From Acaryochloris sp. CRU_2_0 (lineage in GTDB: Bacteria; Cyanobacteriota; Cyanobacteriia; Thermosynechococcales; Thermosynechococcaceae), in assembly GCA_012034865.1 (NCBI GenBank), contig JAAUOM010000042.1, positions 1-33,390 of the forward strand: a stretch of DNA of 33,390 nt. The letters run 5' to 3'. Numbering within the stretch: the first letter of the stretch is position 1; every line of letters begins with the position of its first letter. The notes below the pieces were generated by a model. The model was given only the letters and a program-made list of their open reading frames with translations. It searched no databases and was not told where the DNA came from. Below are positions 31,893 through 33,390 of this stretch, in pieces. The position numbers were made by a program, and so were the translations under genes.

Positions 31893-33161
31893 GTGAGTCC
31901 CACAAACCTTGCTCAAGATCCGTCTATGGCTGTGATGCCAGCGGTCAGTTCATTTAGAGCCGCAGACTTTGATCAAACGGTGATGACCACCTATGATCGA
32001 TTTGCGATCGCCCTAGAGCGGGGGCAAGGCTGTCGCGTTTGGGATACCGAGGGACGAGCCTATCTCGATTTTGTAGCTGGGATTGCCACTTGCACCTTGG
32101 GCCATGCCCACCCAGCTTTGGTAGCAGCAGTCACCGCCCAAATTCAGACCCTGCATCATGTTTCCAATTTTTATTACATTCCCCAGCAAGGGGAGCTAGC
32201 CGATTGGCTGACGCAGCATTCCTGCGCCGATCGCGCATTTTTCTGTAATTCTGGGGCAGAAGCCAATGAAGGGGCGATTAAGTTAGCCCGTAAGTATGCC
32301 CATACGGTCTTAAAGATTGACCAGCCCATTATTCTAACGGCGAATTCTAGTTTTCATGGACGCACCCTCGCTACGATTACCGCTACAGCTCAGCCCAAGT
32401 ATCAAAAGCATTTTGATCCACTGGTGCCGGGATTTCATTATGTGCCCTTTAATGATTTGGCAGCCTTAGAGAATGCGATCGCCACCCTCGATCAAGACCA
32501 CCGCCAAGTCGCCGCCATTCTCCTAGAACCCTTGCAAGGCGAAGGTGGCGTTCGCCCTGGACAAGTTGAGTACTTCCAAGGGGTGCGCCAAATTTGTGAT
32601 CAAAAAGGGATTCTGCTGATTTTAGATGAGGTACAGGTCGGAGTGGGCCGGACTGGCAAACTCTGGGGACATCAGCACTTAGGGATTGAACCCGACATTT
32701 TTACGCTGGCCAAAGGTTTAGCAGGCGGCATACCCATTGGTGCCCTCTTAAGCAAGGAATTTTGTAGTGTTTTCCAACCCGGCGATCATGCCAGTACCTT
32801 TGGCGGCAATCCCTTTGCCTGTGCAGCAGCGCTAGCCGTTCTCAATACCTTGGAGGCAGAACAGTTACTAGAGAATGCAGCTCAGCGAGGTGAACAATTA
32901 CGGACTGGGTTAAGGGAAATGGCATCTCAATTCCCCCATCTAATTGCCGAAGTCCGAGGTTGGGGGCTGATCAATGGTCTGGTCCTCAAAGATGAGATTG
33001 ACCTCACTTCCCTTACAGTGATTAAAGCTGCCATGAATGCAGGCTTGCTCCTGGTTCCTGCTGGCCCCAAAGTAGTTCGGTTTGTGCCACCTCTAATTGT
33101 CAGTGAGGCAGAAATTGAGCAAGCTCTCCAAGTTGTTGGGCAGATCATTGCCGATCTTTAG
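31893..33161 (+). CDS. argD: acetylornithine aminotransferase
   Basis: This class III PLP aminotransferase converts N-acetylglutamate semialdehyde to N-acetylornithine in arginine synthesis. The PLP lysine is in FTLAKGLAGGIPIGALL. Other family blocks are FCNSGAEANEGAIKLARKYA, SSFHGRTLATITAT, LEPLQGEGGV and LILDEVQVGVGRTGKLWGH. The start GTG 31893 is five bases after AGGAG. GTG 31887 and ATG 31926 are alternatives. The length of 422 residues is normal. Ornithine aminotransferases share these motifs, but the context of a lone biosynthetic gene favours ArgD. Confidence 0.9.
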   Translation: MSPTNLAQDPSMAVMPAVSSFRAADFDQTVMTTYDRFAIALERGQGCRVWDTEGRAYLDFVAGIATCTLGHAHPALVAAVTAQIQTLHHVSNFYYIPQQGELADWLTQHSCADRAFFCNSGAEANEGAIKLARKYAHTVLKIDQPIILTANSSFHGRTLATITATAQPKYQKHFDPLVPGFHYVPFNDLAALENAIATLDQDHRQVAAILLEPLQGEGGVRPGQVEYFQGVRQICDQKGILLILDEVQVGVGRTGKLWGHQHLGIEPDIFTLAKGLAGGIPIGALLSKEFCSVFQPGDHASTFGGNPFACAAALAVLNTLEAEQLLENAAQRGEQLRTGLREMASQFPHLIAEVRGWGLINGLVLKDEIDLTSLTVIKAAMNAGLLLVPAGPKVVRFVPPLIVSEAEIEQALQVVGQIIADL

Positions 33162-33195
33162 TCTCTGCTGTTTGCCAGAGTATTGGGTGAAATTT

Positions 33196-33390
33196 AGAGG
33201 CTGTTTATAAAGTAAACCTTTAGGCAGCTAATCGCTTGAGCATCAATCGGGTCATCACAGCATAAATCGCCGCCTCGCTCATGTCTGTCAAACGCTCGTA
33301 ATCTTTGCTCAGACGACGATACCAATTGAGCCAACCAAAGGTTCGCTCGACCACCCATCGCTTCGGTAAAATCTCAAACCCTGGGTCAGC
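33196..33390 (-). mobile_element. IS5-type insertion sequence, 3' end, cut by the window edge
   Basis: The minus strand encodes the C-terminal 56 residues of a transposase: [20 protein letters not shown], then [20 protein letters not shown] and LMLKRLAA with TAA at 33222-33220. The conserved Glu of the DDE site lies in VVERTF. GAGGCTGTTTATAAAGT at 33196-33212 is the likely terminal inverted repeat. It inserted 34 bp after argD. Confidence 0.85.

Overview
The window is chromosomal DNA from a cyanobacterium. The octamer GCGATCGC (the HIP1 motif) recurs across it, and several genes belong to cyanobacterial or plastid families: a Ycf20/DUF565 protein, a CBS-CP12 fusion, DUF1995, an HhoA/HtrA-type protease and a PAS-GAF-GGDEF-EAL protein. 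The dense insertion-sequence debris would suit an IS-rich genus such as Acaryochloris, but I cannot fix the genus from sequence alone.

Bases 1 to about 12,360 look like a mobile island ending at a tRNA(CAU) gene. Next to the tRNA sit a tyrosine integrase, a small AlpA/Xis-like DNA-binding protein, a RepA-like AAA ATPase and a divergent CI/LexA-type repressor, with two identical operator palindromes between repressor and ATPase. This is the control and replication module of a phage satellite or integrative element. The cargo to the left is a SNF2-type helicase and a large N6-adenine methyltransferase that overlap by four bases. They resemble DrmD and DrmMI of class 1 DISARM, without drmA, drmB or drmC inside the window.

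The methyltransferase gene is the strangest locus. It carries two G/C-rich palindromic repeats read in frame and a complete S23-type four-helix-bundle gene nested in another frame between inverted heptad repeats. A DUF6883/DUF4926 gene pair has been inserted at its 3' end between two perfect 32-bp direct repeats. The gene also has a one-base frameshift.

Bases 12,432 to 20,952 are chromosomal backbone: a cysteine synthase, a flippase-like membrane protein, a c-di-GMP enzyme with two frameshifts, a split CBS-CP12 gene, thioredoxin, a recombinase-domain mini-protein, a four-CBS protein, CutA and a Ycf20-like protein. Bases 20,953 to 22,440 hold remnants of at least two insertion sequences and a shortened pentapeptide-repeat gene.

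Bases 22,637 to 33,161 are again ordinary backbone: a zinc metallopeptidase, LarB, QueF, an HtrA protease, a PMT-type mannosyltransferase, a RodZ-like protein, a pseudouridine synthase, a FAS1 protein, DUF1995, an unknown protein and ArgD. A cluster of long perfect hairpins lies at 29,339-29,508. The right edge cuts through an IS5-type transposase.

Four genes carry single-base frameshifts (five events) and one has an in-frame stop. Each event can be placed to within a few bases, and repairing it restores a full family-length protein. Recent decay and sequencing or assembly error are both possible, and only reads can separate them.
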